A stretch of DNA of 40,543 bases from Ferruginibacter sp. Its GTDB lineage: Bacteria; Bacteroidota; Bacteroidia; Chitinophagales; Chitinophagaceae. The notes beneath the pieces are model-generated. The model was not told the DNA's origin. It searched no databases and saw only the letters and a list, made by a program, of their open reading frames with translations. The translations under genes were made by a program, and so were the position numbers. The number at the start of each line of letters is the position of its first letter. Position 1 is the stretch's first letter. Shown in pieces: positions 16,722-25,840 of this stretch. The stretch lies in NCBI GenBank assembly GCA_025351645.1, contig JANXVN010000291.1, positions 1-40,543 on the forward strand, read 5' to 3'.

Positions 16722-17477
16722 TTAATATTTTAGTACCGGGCAGCCCAACTGGTTCTTTTTGCCAAATTTATACACCAGCCCAACTGTATGTGATTGATAA
16801 AAATCGTTTTTATTAGTATTGGTAACCTTGCTAAAGCCATCCAGGTAATCGGTACGGGTGTACCTGAAATTCGTTTCGGCTGTAAGTGCAACATGTGGGG
16901 TTAAATAATATTCAATACCTACGCCCACCGGCACTACCAATATTGCTTTTGGTGGGTTTACCCTCATGTCTGCCGCCAGCCCTATTGCAACAGTAGGCTC
17001 GTTAGTGAAATATGATTTATTGAGATTGCTGGCTCGTTTTACACTTAAAAAACTTACGCCTACACCACCAAATAGGTACGGCGAAAACTTGTTGCCAATT
17101 TCATTGCTGTTATTGCCAAACATATTCCATACCAGCAGTTCCGAAAGTTCAGTTACCGGCGTTGTAAAACTTAAATTGCGCTGGCGCCTGTAGGCTGGGC
17201 TGCTGTACTTTGCTTCATCGCCTTTTAACTGGCCTACCGCAAGGTTAGTACGCAGTAAAAAAGAGGGCGATAAAATTCTAGACACATACACACTAAGCGT
17301 TGGCTTTACCGTTTTATAAGAACCCAATGTGGAAGGCGTAAGATCGCCCTGATAAACAAAAATACCGCCATTAACGCCCACCTGCCAATTGCTTACATTT
17401 ATTTGCGCCTTTGCAATACCTAAGCAGCCAATGATAAATAATATTGTAAATACACCTGCTTTGTTTTGCTTACCCAT
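16722..17477 (-). CDS. Outer-membrane beta-barrel protein, DUF6089-like
   Basis: This 251-residue protein has a Sec signal peptide (VFTILFIIGCLGIAKAQ, cleaved near residue 25) and alternating strands of an eight-stranded barrel: VGVNGGIFVYQGDLT, KPTLSVYVSRILSPSFLLRT, SPYLFGGVGVSFLSV, VGVGIEYYLTPHVALTAETN. The GGIFVYQGDL and PYLFGGVGV patterns match the Bacteroidetes DUF6089/PorT-like outer-membrane barrels. The C-terminus lacks the usual terminal aromatic after the last strand and carries a short tail (GKKNQLGCPVLKY). The role is unknown. The gene is alone between a convergent hairpin and a 230-nt gap (17478-17707) in which I see no gene or clear signal. Confidence 0.75.
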   Translation of the reverse strand: MGKQNKAGVFTILFIIGCLGIAKAQINVSNWQVGVNGGIFVYQGDLTPSTLGSYKTVKPTLSVYVSRILSPSFLLRTNLAVGQLKGDEAKYSSPAYRRQRNLSFTTPVTELSELLVWNMFGNNSNEIGNKFSPYLFGGVGVSFLSVKRASNLNKSYFTNEPTVAIGLAADMRVNPPKAILVVPVGVGIEYYLTPHVALTAETNFRYTRTDYLDGFSKVTNTNKNDFYQSHTVGLVYKFGKKNQLGCPVLKY

Positions 17478-17707
17478 GATAATTTATTTTTTGAAGTCAA
17501 TAATAAATCTCAGGCAGTAGTAATTGATTGGTAAAAGTTGAGGGTAAAAAATCAAGCCATATATAGTGTAAATAGATGATTGGTTTGTAAAACTTTCGAA
17601 TTGTAAACATAATACTTTACGCAAAAAAAGCTGCTTTGGATATCTTAAAGAAATCATAAAGTATATACCAATAGATTGTTGTATTAAAACCGAAGGTATT
17701 CTTTGCA

Positions 17708-19024
17708 TTATAACTTTTGCAACATATCCACCACGCCTTCATTTTTTAAGATAAGATAACCAATGCGGTCGTTGCTGATGCCTTTTTTTAGCTGGTAACT
17801 AAATAATAGCTGGTCGTTTTTAATGGCAGTCTCAAAATAGTTGAAGCTGATTTTGGGGTGCTTTTTAAGCCCTTCGCCAATTTCGTAGAGGTGGGTAGAA
17901 AGGATAAACAACGATTGTTTTATTTTAAGCAGGCCTTCAATAACAGTGCTGCTACATTTCATTGCATCGTCTACATTTGTGCCTTTAAATAGTTCGTCAA
18001 TTAATATCAGCCATTTTTTGCCGTTGGAAATTTTTGTTACCGTAGACTTGATACGCTGCACTTCATTAAAGAAATAACTCTCGCCTTTGCTGATATTATC
18101 TACCACGTTAATGTTGCTGAGTATGCCATTGAACAAGCTTAACTGCATTGCCTGGGCAGGAACGCCCATACCTATATGTGCTAAAAAAACCGCTGCGCCA
18201 ATAGACTTTATAAACGTGCTTTTGCCCGCCATGTTTGCGCCGGTCAAAAATAAAAAATTACACTCCGGGTCCAGCGTAATATCGTAGCCTGTTGGTTTAT
18301 GAAGCAATAAATGATATAAGCCTGTTGCCGTTAATAATGGCTGGTCGCCTTGTACAAATTCGGGGAACTGCAGCCCGTATTGTTTTACTGCCATTGCCAT
18401 GCCGTACCAGGCATCTAACTGAAAATAGATATCGAGCAATTGCAGCATATCTCTTTTATAATGGTGCCGCAAATATCGTCCCAGCTGCAGTTGTTGTACA
18501 ATGGTAAGGTCGGATGCTTTGGTGCTTTGCTCAATAATAATAAATTGCTTTTGGTTGATAACCTGCTGTGCCTGCAGCAGTAATTTATGCAACGGTGCGG
18601 GGGCATCTTCTTTTAAAAAATACTTTATCAGCAACTGCATGCCTTTAATAAAATCGAACGCATGCCCAACAGAATAAGTTACCAGCGAAAAATCTGGCCG
18701 ATGAAAATATTTATAGCTGTAAGCCGTTAGCGACGTGGGGTTTGCGGGTATACCGTCAATGGTAGCGTAGTAAAATTTCTCTATCATCAAAACCGAACCA
18801 TTGCTTATTTGCATGGGCCAGTGCTGCAGGTTTTGTAAAATAGCCTGCAAGGTTAGTTGTATGCCTTTAATGGCTTCGATGCTATTGAGCGGGTTGATAA
18901 AGTTCTCGTATAATTTATCCCGGCCACCTACGGTACGGCACAAGTTTAATTTACTGAATACTGAAAATTCTTCCGCGGCATCAAATATAGATAGGTCGGT
19001 GAAGGTTGTTTTATCTATTTCCAT
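17708..19024 (-). CDS. MutS-like ATPase lacking the mismatch-recognition domain
   Basis: This 438-residue protein keeps the MutS core, lever and ATPase domains but has no N-terminal mismatch-binding or connector domains. Walker A is GANMAGKST (262-270). The MutS motif with SYFFNEVQRI is at 316-325. Walker B is LILIDELFKGTN (339-350), and the STH switch is STHLYEIG (376-383). Residues 1-240 are helical, as in the MutS core. Similar stand-alone MutS-related ATPases are common in Bacteroidetes and are distinct from MutS1 and MutS2 (no Smr domain is present). DNA binding or a clamp role is likely, but the pathway is unknown. It follows pyrC by 112 nt on the same strand and could be co-transcribed. 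Confidence 0.88.
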   Translation of the reverse strand: MEIDKTTFTDLSIFDAAEEFSVFSKLNLCRTVGGRDKLYENFINPLNSIEAIKGIQLTLQAILQNLQHWPMQISNGSVLMIEKFYYATIDGIPANPTSLTAYSYKYFHRPDFSLVTYSVGHAFDFIKGMQLLIKYFLKEDAPAPLHKLLLQAQQVINQKQFIIIEQSTKASDLTIVQQLQLGRYLRHHYKRDMLQLLDIYFQLDAWYGMAMAVKQYGLQFPEFVQGDQPLLTATGLYHLLLHKPTGYDITLDPECNFLFLTGANMAGKSTFIKSIGAAVFLAHIGMGVPAQAMQLSLFNGILSNINVVDNISKGESYFFNEVQRIKSTVTKISNGKKWLILIDELFKGTNVDDAMKCSSTVIEGLLKIKQSLFILSTHLYEIGEGLKKHPKISFNYFETAIKNDQLLFSYQLKKGISNDRIGYLILKNEGVVDMLQKL

Positions 19025-19136
19025 AATGGCTTATCCAATCTTTCGCCAACGGCAAAGATTGTGTATTTATTGCTTTTAAAAATGAAAAACTGTAACCATT
19101 TAAAACAACATCATTCCGCAATTGTTTGCCCACATC

Positions 19137-20486
19137 TTACCTATTGCGGGGGTTAAATTTCAAACGCTTGCCTTTTATAGATTCATCCCATATACCATTT
19201 CCATAAACCATGCGCCCATTTACAAAAGTATGCGTTATCGTTGCCGGAAACGTAAAGCCTTCCAGCGGGCTCCACCCACATTTGTATAATATATTTTCTT
19301 TTGTTACGGTAGATGATTGGCCTAAATCCACCAGCACTAAATCTGCAAAATAACCTTCCCTAATATAACCCCTGTCTTTTATCTGGAAGCATTCTGCAGG
19401 TGCGTGGCTCATTTTTTCAACAATTTTTTCTATAGAAATTTTGCCTTGCTTATAATAATGCAGCATCAGTAATAAAGGGTGCTGCACCAACGGCAACCCG
19501 GCGTGCGCATGTTCATAATCTCCTTCTTTTTCGCTTAACAAATGCGGCGCATGGTCGGTGGCAATTACATCCAAACGGTCGTCCAGCAAGCCTTTCCAAA
19601 GCGCTTCTTTATTTTGCGGCGCTTTTATGGCGGGGTTGCATTTTATTTTATAGCCCAGGCGTTGGTAATCATCTGCCGTAAAATGCAGGTGGTGCACGCA
19701 TACTTCGGCGGTTATCCTTTTATCTTTTAAGGGAAACATGTTGCCGAACAATTGTAATTCTTTTTCGGTGCTGATGTGCAGTATATGTAAACGGGTGTTA
19801 TACTTTTTGGCAATCTGTATGGCTGCCAGCGACGACTCGTAACAAGCGTTATCATCCCTTACTAACGGATGGTCTGCGGCAGATAAAATACCTTTCTCTT
19901 GTTTAATGCGCTGGTAGTTTTCTTTAATTATCTTTTCATCTTCGCAGTGCGTGGCAATGAGCAGCTCGCTTTCCCTGAAAATTTTTTCGAGCGTGCCATA
20001 ATTATCTACCAGCATGTTTCCTGTGCTGGCGCCCATAAAAATTTTTACGCCGCAAATATCTTCCGCAAATTTGTTGGTTTGTAAAACTTCAGCTGCATTA
20101 GTATTGCTTACGCCCATAAAAAAAGAGTAGTTGGCCAACGAGTTTTGTGCAGCTATGGCATACTTATCTTCTAACAAATTAATGGTTAAAGCATTAGGTA
20201 TAGTGTTGGGCATTTCCATAAAACTGGTAACACCGCCTGCCACTGCGGCTTTGCTTTCTGTATAAATATCTGCTTTGTGCGTAAGGCCTGGTTCCCTAAA
20301 ATGTACCTGGTCGTCTATTGCGCCGGGCAATAAAAACTTTCCTTCGCCATTTATTTCTATCGCGTTGTTGGTATTCTCCAGCTGCTTGCCAATCTTTTCA
20401 ATGCGCTCGCCATTGGTCAATAAATCAAGTACTTCTATTTTTCCTTCATTTACTAGCTGTATGTCCTTAAAGAGGTATTTTTGCAT
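19137..20486 (-). CDS. pyrC: Dihydroorotase PyrC
   Basis: This 449-residue amidohydrolase forms dihydroorotate from carbamoyl-aspartate in pyrimidine synthesis. Motifs are DDQVHFREPGLTHK (58-71), MEMPNT, GVKIFMGAS with the likely carbamylated Lys 148, LIATHCED (His 180), RLHILHIST (His 234/237) and ATDHAPHLLSEKEG near 312-325 with the catalytic Asp. The C-terminus has CGWSPLEG and TFVNGRMVYG. At the first metal site the usual HxH is Q-V-H (Gln 60, His 62). From memory this QVH form occurs in other Bacteroidetes dihydroorotases, for example Porphyromonas gingivalis, so it does not by itself argue against function. The gene is divergent from the outer-membrane protein gene at 20525, with only 38 nt between their start codons. 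Confidence 0.95.
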   Translation of the reverse strand: MQKYLFKDIQLVNEGKIEVLDLLTNGERIEKIGKQLENTNNAIEINGEGKFLLPGAIDDQVHFREPGLTHKADIYTESKAAVAGGVTSFMEMPNTIPNALTINLLEDKYAIAAQNSLANYSFFMGVSNTNAAEVLQTNKFAEDICGVKIFMGASTGNMLVDNYGTLEKIFRESELLIATHCEDEKIIKENYQRIKQEKGILSAADHPLVRDDNACYESSLAAIQIAKKYNTRLHILHISTEKELQLFGNMFPLKDKRITAEVCVHHLHFTADDYQRLGYKIKCNPAIKAPQNKEALWKGLLDDRLDVIATDHAPHLLSEKEGDYEHAHAGLPLVQHPLLLMLHYYKQGKISIEKIVEKMSHAPAECFQIKDRGYIREGYFADLVLVDLGQSSTVTKENILYKCGWSPLEGFTFPATITHTFVNGRMVYGNGIWDESIKGKRLKFNPRNR

Positions 20487-20524
20487 ATATTAAAAAAATT
20501 GTTTAGTTAAATTACCAATTCCCC

Positions 20525-22252
20525 ATGCAAATTATCAAAAGCTTTGTCAAACTACTTGTTTTTATTTGTCCGTTTGCCGTTACCGCGCAATCTACTTTTT
20601 TATCGCAGGGCGATAAAGGATATCGTTTTATTGACCGCTTAGAGATAAAGCAGCAAACAAATACCCATCTTAACTTTAGTACTTTAAAGCCTTTTAACCG
20701 CAAATACATTGTGCGGGAAACTGAGTTTTTAGATAGTGCCCGCCAAGGGTTCAGCGATTCTACCGGGGTTGATAAATTTAAAGATTGGACAGACCTTGAC
20801 ATGAGCGAGGTGGATGAATACAATATGCACAGTTTTTTAATGAACAACAGCGAATGGGTTACCGGCCCTAAGGAAAGTTTTTTAAGCAAGAAGGCCATCC
20901 TAGGTGGTTTTTATAAGACAAAGCCAAATATGCTGGAAGTAAATGTAAAAGATTTCTTTTTGGCAGTAAACCCTATCATACAAATTAACCAGGCTATTGA
21001 GCCAGGGTACGACCAAGCAATATTTTTAAATACCCGGGGGGCAACCGCAAGGGGCATGATAGCTGGCAAGCTTGGCTTTTCAACCACTATAACCGATAAC
21101 CAGGAACGTGGGCCACAATTTTTTCAACAATATGTTGCGGGTGCAAAAGCTGTGCCTGGCGTGGGTTTTTACAAAAGTTTTAAAGGTACGGCCGTTGATT
21201 ATTTTGATGCAAGAGGGTACATTACTTTTAATGCCGCAAAATACATAGACATCCAGTTTGGGTACGATAAAAATTTTATTGGCAATGGTTACCGTAGCTT
21301 ATTTTTAAGCGATTGGGGCAATAGCAACCTCTTTTTAAAATTGAATACCAAAATATGGAAATTCAATTACCAAAATTTATTCATGGAATTAATGCCGCAG
21401 TTCGATAAGAGCCATGGCGATGTTTTACTAGATAGAAAATATGCAGCCATGCACCACCTAAGCATGAACGTTACCAAATGGTTGAATGTGGGCGTATTTG
21501 AAAGCATCATCTTCGGCAGAAAAAACCATTTCGACTTTCAATACCTTAACCCCATTATATTTTTACGCCACATAGAAGGCTCTGTTGGCAGCCCTGACAA
21601 TGCCCTGGTGGGTGGCGATTTTAAAGCCAACATCGCACACCACATCCAGTTGTACGGGCAACTATTGCTGGATGAATTTGTATTAACCAAAATAAAGAAC
21701 GATCCTGGCTGGTGGGGAAATAAATTTGGTATGCAGGCAGGCATTAAATACGTAGATGCCTTTAATATACCCAACCTCGACCTTCAATTTGAATATAACC
21801 GCGTAAGGCCATACACGTACAGCCACAACGATTCCGTATCCAACTATAGCCATTACAACCAGCCGCTGGCGCATCCGCTAGGCGCCAATTTTCAAGAGAT
21901 GATAGCCATCTTAAATTATCAGCCAGCGCCACGCTTATACCTGCTGGCAAAATTGATTTATTATAAAAAAGGGCTGGATAGCTCCAATTACAACGCGGGC
22001 GGCGATATTTTTAGGTTTGATACCAATAGGTTTGGTATTGATGAAGGCTATAAAGTAGGTGGCGGCAACAAGATAACCTGCCTTAATGCGCTGGTACAGG
22101 TTTCGTACGAGCTTAGGGAAAATTTATATCTGGATGCCTCTTACCAATACCGCAATTATAAATATGTAAACGACCCCACGCAAAAAAGCACCACTTCTTT
22201 AGTTACGGCAGGCATACGCTTAAATATCGCTAAACGCGATTATGATTTTTAA
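20525..22252 (+). CDS. Outer-membrane protein, RemB/Wzi-like
   Basis: This 575-residue protein has a signal peptide (KLLVFICPFAVTAQ, cleaved near residue 22). The rest is strand-rich, alternating aromatic and polar residues, as in an outer-membrane beta-barrel of about 18 strands (for example IDIQFGYDKNFIGNGYRSLF, LNVGVFESIIFG, YNRVRPYTYSH, NYSHYNQPLAHPLGANF). The GYRSLFLSDW and YNQPLAHPLG stretches recall the Bacteroidetes family annotated as capsule-assembly Wzi-like or gliding protein RemB. I recognise it only from general pattern, so the specific role is unsure. The start ATG at 20525 lies 38 nt from the divergent pyrC start, which leaves little room for two promoters. Confidence 0.6.
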   Translation: MQIIKSFVKLLVFICPFAVTAQSTFLSQGDKGYRFIDRLEIKQQTNTHLNFSTLKPFNRKYIVRETEFLDSARQGFSDSTGVDKFKDWTDLDMSEVDEYNMHSFLMNNSEWVTGPKESFLSKKAILGGFYKTKPNMLEVNVKDFFLAVNPIIQINQAIEPGYDQAIFLNTRGATARGMIAGKLGFSTTITDNQERGPQFFQQYVAGAKAVPGVGFYKSFKGTAVDYFDARGYITFNAAKYIDIQFGYDKNFIGNGYRSLFLSDWGNSNLFLKLNTKIWKFNYQNLFMELMPQFDKSHGDVLLDRKYAAMHHLSMNVTKWLNVGVFESIIFGRKNHFDFQYLNPIIFLRHIEGSVGSPDNALVGGDFKANIAHHIQLYGQLLLDEFVLTKIKNDPGWWGNKFGMQAGIKYVDAFNIPNLDLQFEYNRVRPYTYSHNDSVSNYSHYNQPLAHPLGANFQEMIAILNYQPAPRLYLLAKLIYYKKGLDSSNYNAGGDIFRFDTNRFGIDEGYKVGGGNKITCLNALVQVSYELRENLYLDASYQYRNYKYVNDPTQKSTTSLVTAGIRLNIAKRDYDF

Positions 22253-22353
22253 GGAATTATTGTTAAAAATATAGCAGTGCATCACCGTAAAAAGTGGTGT
22301 ATTTTTTTGCCCTTACACAAACGAGAATTGTGGATGCAATAAATAATAAGGAA

Positions 22354-22473
22354 GATTTTTGGGCACCCCTGCGGCCGGGCTATCCACTACAATCTTTTTT
22401 TGCGGGCGGCCCGAAAAAAAAAGGATTTCCGTTGCTATTCCCGTCCGAACCGGTTCATCCGGGCGGGCCTGGT
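22354..22473 (-). repeat. Dispersed GC-rich intergenic element, copy 2 (shortened)
   Basis: On the minus strand it reads, in order: a GC hairpin (GCCCGCCCGG ... CGGACGGG), AATAGCAACGGAAATCC (block 1), a T-rich spacer, and GTGGATAGCCCGGCCGCAGG then GGTGCCC (block 2). The inner GCCGC/GCGGC palindrome of copies 1 and 3 is missing. It lies between two convergent genes. The short open frame across it is only an echo of the repeat. A weak hairpin with seven Ts at 22302-22308 may terminate the preceding gene. Confidence 0.65.
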
Positions 22474-22514
22474 GCTTGAATGCGCATAGTTTTTATTGCC
22501 TTGCATATCCATTC

Positions 22515-23606
22515 TTATTTAGTAGTATAAAATAACTTTTGCCGGCTTGTTGCTGCGCTTTCCAGGTAAAGCTTTAAAAAATGCTGCTGTTCTAAAACCT
22601 TTGCGGATAAGCCTGTGAGCCTGCCTTTTAGAGATCCTGTATCGTACTGTACATTTTCTACCTTCTCCCCTATCTTGCTAATTTTTTTGGTAGCAGCCGC
22701 AATTAACCGTGGTATTGGATCTAGCAACGCGGCAACGGCTGCATCTGGCTTTGCCGGCGTAAACTGGTTATTGCGGTATTGCACAAAATTATTAAAAATG
22801 TTGTTGGCTTTATTAAGGTCTGCCACGGCGCCATTGTACAGTTCCATATCCTTGTCGCCATATACAATGGCAATCTTCATGTTTATATATTGCTGCCAAA
22901 TATTAACTACATTATTTTGCAAGCCAGCTTGTTTCATCCTTACTGCAGATGCTTCCAGCTGGTGTAAACTATCCAGTTGAAGGAACGCTTTTACAGAGTC
23001 ATTAACGTTCCATGGCAGCCGATTTTTTTTGCCATACGTGTTTCCCCTAAAAAATTGTTGTTGCGTAATTGGGTAAGGCAATAGCTGCCATAAAGGGTCA
23101 AACGGCATGTGGTTTTCTATAAACTCATCTGGCTGTATCAAAAAATATTTAGTTTCATTTCCATAACCAATATCCCAGGTTGGATCGCATAAAAACCAGG
23201 TGCTGTCTATGTAAGCGGCGCTCCAGCTATGCGAAGATTTAGATGCAGTTGTAAAGCCGCTTACTACAAAAGATGGGATGTTGCATTTTAAAGCAATATC
23301 TGTAAATACCGCAGCAAAATTTTCACAAACACCTTTCTTCCTCCTTAATGCTGCAGATACTTTAATCTCTGGGTCGGGGCCCCAGTTAATGTTGTACATA
23401 CTATCGGTGCTATACCGTATGTTAGCTGTAACCCAACTATAAATAGCACGCAATTTTTGCCTGTCTGTAGTAAAATTAGCCTGTATGTACCTGGCAATAG
23501 AGGCGCTGGAGTAAGTTTCTGCGGTAGGTATATGCAAAGCTATATCCTGGGCATTTACGGTAGGCGCAGCACACATAAAAAAGTAATAAGCAAACAACCA
23601 TTTCAT
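22515..23606 (-). CDS. Secreted transglutaminase-like domain protein
   Basis: This 363-residue protein has a Sec signal (LFAYYFFMCAAPTVNAQ, to about residue 20). A transglutaminase-like cysteine protease fold spans residues about 45-150. The catalytic triad is visible: Cys 94 in RKKGVCENFAAVF, His 126 in SKSSHSWSAAYI and Asp 141 in WFLCDPTWDIGYG. The region before it (LRAIYSWVTANIRYSTDSM) is the usual pre-catalytic helix. The C-terminal half (about 190-363) is helical with no domain I recognise. Bacterial members are often proteases or peptide-modifying enzymes rather than cross-linkers. The protein is likely periplasmic or surface-exposed. It is monocistronic, and its terminator is probably within the repeat region downstream. 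Confidence 0.87.
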   Translation of the reverse strand: MKWLFAYYFFMCAAPTVNAQDIALHIPTAETYSSASIARYIQANFTTDRQKLRAIYSWVTANIRYSTDSMYNINWGPDPEIKVSAALRRKKGVCENFAAVFTDIALKCNIPSFVVSGFTTASKSSHSWSAAYIDSTWFLCDPTWDIGYGNETKYFLIQPDEFIENHMPFDPLWQLLPYPITQQQFFRGNTYGKKNRLPWNVNDSVKAFLQLDSLHQLEASAVRMKQAGLQNNVVNIWQQYINMKIAIVYGDKDMELYNGAVADLNKANNIFNNFVQYRNNQFTPAKPDAAVAALLDPIPRLIAAATKKISKIGEKVENVQYDTGSLKGRLTGLSAKVLEQQHFLKLYLESAATSRQKLFYTTK

Positions 23607-23770
23607 ACATTGAAATTATTAAAACTGCCGCATACTAAAAAGCTAAAATTATAAGTGCTGTTATTGTATTAACAAGCGGTGGCAGGGGTTTCAGCCATTT
23701 TTATTCATTATCAAACAGTTATAAAAAAATCGGGCATAATAAATTTTACCTTCGGCCATACATTAAATAA

Positions 23771-23778
23771 TACCTTTG
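23771..23778 (+). promoter_or_regulatory. -7 box of pepE
   Basis: TACCTTTG is an exact TAnnTTTG match, placed 25 nt before the pepE start codon and identical to the box in front of rplS. Confidence 0.65.
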
Positions 23779-23803
23779 AATAAGCAATCTAAATAACATT
23801 GTT

Positions 23804-24526
23804 ATGGCTGTAAATAGAATCCTTGCGTTTAGTAGTTCCCGTGTTGGTAGTGGCAGTTACCTGCAAAATGCGGCACCTGTCATCCAAAGTTTTTTAGGAG
23901 AAAAAGCCTGCACCACTGCATTTATACCTTTCGCTTCGGTAGATGAAAATTATGAAGCTTATACAGAAATGGTAAGGGCCGGGCTTACAAATTTGCCCCA
24001 TACAATTATGACTGTAACATCAGCCAATGCAAAAGCAATCATTGAAAAAGCAGATGTGATTATGGTTGGCGGCGGCAATACTTTTAAGTTGCTGCACGAT
24101 ATCTATGCCTGTCAGATTTTAGATATTATCCGCGACAAAGTAAACAAAGGCACGCCATACATTGGCTGGAGCGCTGGTGCAAATATAATAGGCCCAGGCA
24201 TTGGCACTACCAACGACATGCCCGTAATATTCCCTAAAAGTTTTAATGCTTTGGGCTTTTTACCTTTTCAAATAAACCCGCATTACAATAACCAAACGCT
24301 GCCGGGCCACAACGGCGAAACCCGTGACCAGCGGCTGGAGGAATTTATGCAAATGAACCCAGGCTTGCCTATTGTGGCATTGCCAGAAGGCACGGCATTA
24401 AAACTGGAAGGCAATGTACTGACCTTTATTGGCGATAAAAATGGCGTGTTGTTTTATTGGGATGAAAAAGAAGCCATCACCAAAAGGGAAATTTTACAAG
24501 AAGAAGATTTGTCTTTTTTATTGTAG
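23804..24526 (+). CDS. pepE: Peptidase E (alpha-aspartyl dipeptidase)
   Basis: This 240-residue cytoplasmic serine peptidase of family S51 splits dipeptides with an N-terminal aspartate. The nucleophile is Ser 123 in [10 protein letters not shown]. Asp 138 (TTNDMP) and His 160 (INPHYN) fit the triad positions of Salmonella PepE (Ser 120, Asp 135, His 157). The [14 protein letters not shown] stretch (86-99) is the family's glycine-rich motif, and the length is standard. The start ATG follows an exact TAnnTTTG box. Its 3' end overlaps the 3' end of uxuA, on the opposite strand, by nine bases, so there is no space for a terminator between them. Confidence 0.95.
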   Translation: MAVNRILAFSSSRVGSGSYLQNAAPVIQSFLGEKACTTAFIPFASVDENYEAYTEMVRAGLTNLPHTIMTVTSANAKAIIEKADVIMVGGGNTFKLLHDIYACQILDIIRDKVNKGTPYIGWSAGANIIGPGIGTTNDMPVIFPKSFNALGFLPFQINPHYNNQTLPGHNGETRDQRLEEFMQMNPGLPIVALPEGTALKLEGNVLTFIGDKNGVLFYWDEKEAITKREILQEEDLSFLL

Positions 24527-25699
24527 CCCTTTAATGCCTATACTTCTGCTGAGGGCATATTCAACGCCTCTTAATTCTGCCAGGCCCTTTAGCCTGCCAA
24601 TTGCCGTGTAGCCAGGATAGGTATTTTTTGCAAGGTCATCCAGCATTTGGTGCCCATGGTCTGGCCGCATGGGTATTGAAATACCTCTTCGTTGCATCAA
24701 CAGCAAAATTTCTTTTATGATAGCATACATATCTGCATCGCCTGTTAAATGGCCGGCTTCAAAAAAGTTTCCTTCTGCATCCCGCTTGGTGCTGCGCAGA
24801 TGTAAAAAGTGAATGTTATCCGCAAAGCGATTAATCATTTTAACCAAATTATTATCGGCCCTTGCACCGAAAGACCCAGTACAAAAACATAGTCCATTTG
24901 CTTTAGAAGGCACTGCCAGCAGTAGTTCTGCGACATCTTCTTCTGTACTTACTATCCGCGGCAAGCCTAGTACTTTATAAGGTGGGTCATCAGGGTGTAT
25001 CGCCATTTTGAGGCCGCATGCTTCTGCTACTGGTATTACTTCTTTTAAAAAATAAAAAAGATGCTGCTTTAATTTTTTAGCATCAATTCCTTCATACCCT
25101 TTTAGTTCTGCCAATACTTTTTCGGGTGTAAAAGCTTCATCGCTACCCGGTAAGCCAAGCATCATATTGCTGGACAATTGTTTTTTTTCTTCAGTACCCA
25201 TAGCAGCAAAACGGGCTGTAGCTTTTTGTACTTCTTCAGGCTGATAATCCTTTTCGGCGTTGGGGCGCTTCAATAAAAAAATATCAAAAGCAATAAAAGC
25301 TGCCCTTTCAAAGTACAAGGCTTTGCTTCGGTCTGGCATTGGGTAAGCAATATTGGTACGCAGCCAATCCAGTATCGGCATAAAATTATAGGTAACAACC
25401 TGTAAGCCACAACGGGCAACATTCTTCAGCGATAGCTTGTAATTTTCTACGTATTGTTTATAGTTGCCCGTTTGTTTTTTAATGTCTTCGTGCACCGGCA
25501 GGCTTTCAATAACTGTCCACGTCATGCCCGCAGCTTCTATCAATTTTTTTCTTTCCAGGATAGCAGCAACAGGCCATACATCGCCAACGGCAATCTGGTG
25601 TAGTGCCGTTACAACGCCACTACAGCCAGCCTGGCGTATATCAGCAAGGCTTACAATATCATTAGGGCCATACCAGCGCATGGTTTGGTGCATCAGCAT
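24518..25699 (-). CDS. uxuA: Mannonate dehydratase UxuA
   Basis: This 393-residue TIM-barrel enzyme dehydrates D-mannonate to 2-keto-3-deoxygluconate in the glucuronate branch of uronate catabolism. Signatures include [20 protein letters not shown] at the N-terminus, [24 protein letters not shown] (39-80), [39 protein letters not shown] with metal-ligand His and Asp, [23 protein letters not shown] and MRPDHGHQM near the C-terminus. All expected metal-binding positions appear intact. The first of two nearby ATGs (25699) is taken; the next is two codons in. No uxaC or uxuB is in view. It lies downstream of xylA on the same strand, separated by a palindrome and a repeat element. Confidence 0.95.
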   Translation of the reverse strand: MLMHQTMRWYGPNDIVSLADIRQAGCSGVVTALHQIAVGDVWPVAAILERKKLIEAAGMTWTVIESLPVHEDIKKQTGNYKQYVENYKLSLKNVARCGLQVVTYNFMPILDWLRTNIAYPMPDRSKALYFERAAFIAFDIFLLKRPNAEKDYQPEEVQKATARFAAMGTEEKKQLSSNMMLGLPGSDEAFTPEKVLAELKGYEGIDAKKLKQHLFYFLKEVIPVAEACGLKMAIHPDDPPYKVLGLPRIVSTEEDVAELLLAVPSKANGLCFCTGSFGARADNNLVKMINRFADNIHFLHLRSTKRDAEGNFFEAGHLTGDADMYAIIKEILLLMQRRGISIPMRPDHGHQMLDDLAKNTYPGYTAIGRLKGLAELRGVEYALSRSIGIKGLQ

Positions 25700-25752
25700 A
25701 AAAATATTTTTTTAGTGTGCGGCATTGATGAATTTCATGGGGTGGCTAAATT

Positions 25753-25810
25753 GCCTGTATTGTATGGATTGCCCCTGGTTTAAACCAGGGGCAATCCATA
25801 CAATACAGGC
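25753..25810. repeat. Perfect 58-bp palindrome between uxuA and xylA
   Basis: Bases 25753-25781 are the exact reverse complement of 25782-25810: 29-bp arms, no spacer, centred on GGTTT/AAACC. It lies 54 nt upstream of the uxuA start and directly beside copy 3 of the dispersed element. No gene is supported here, because reading either strand gives the same peptide. In RNA it would form a long stem that could stop or process an xylA-uxuA transcript. Confidence 0.95.
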
Positions 25811-25840
25811 CTACTTTAACGGCACCAAATACAATTCGAT

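Noticed and set aside
22294-22479. Short open frame after the RemB/Wzi-like gene
   Set aside because: Most of it is element copy 2; no family match and no start signal.
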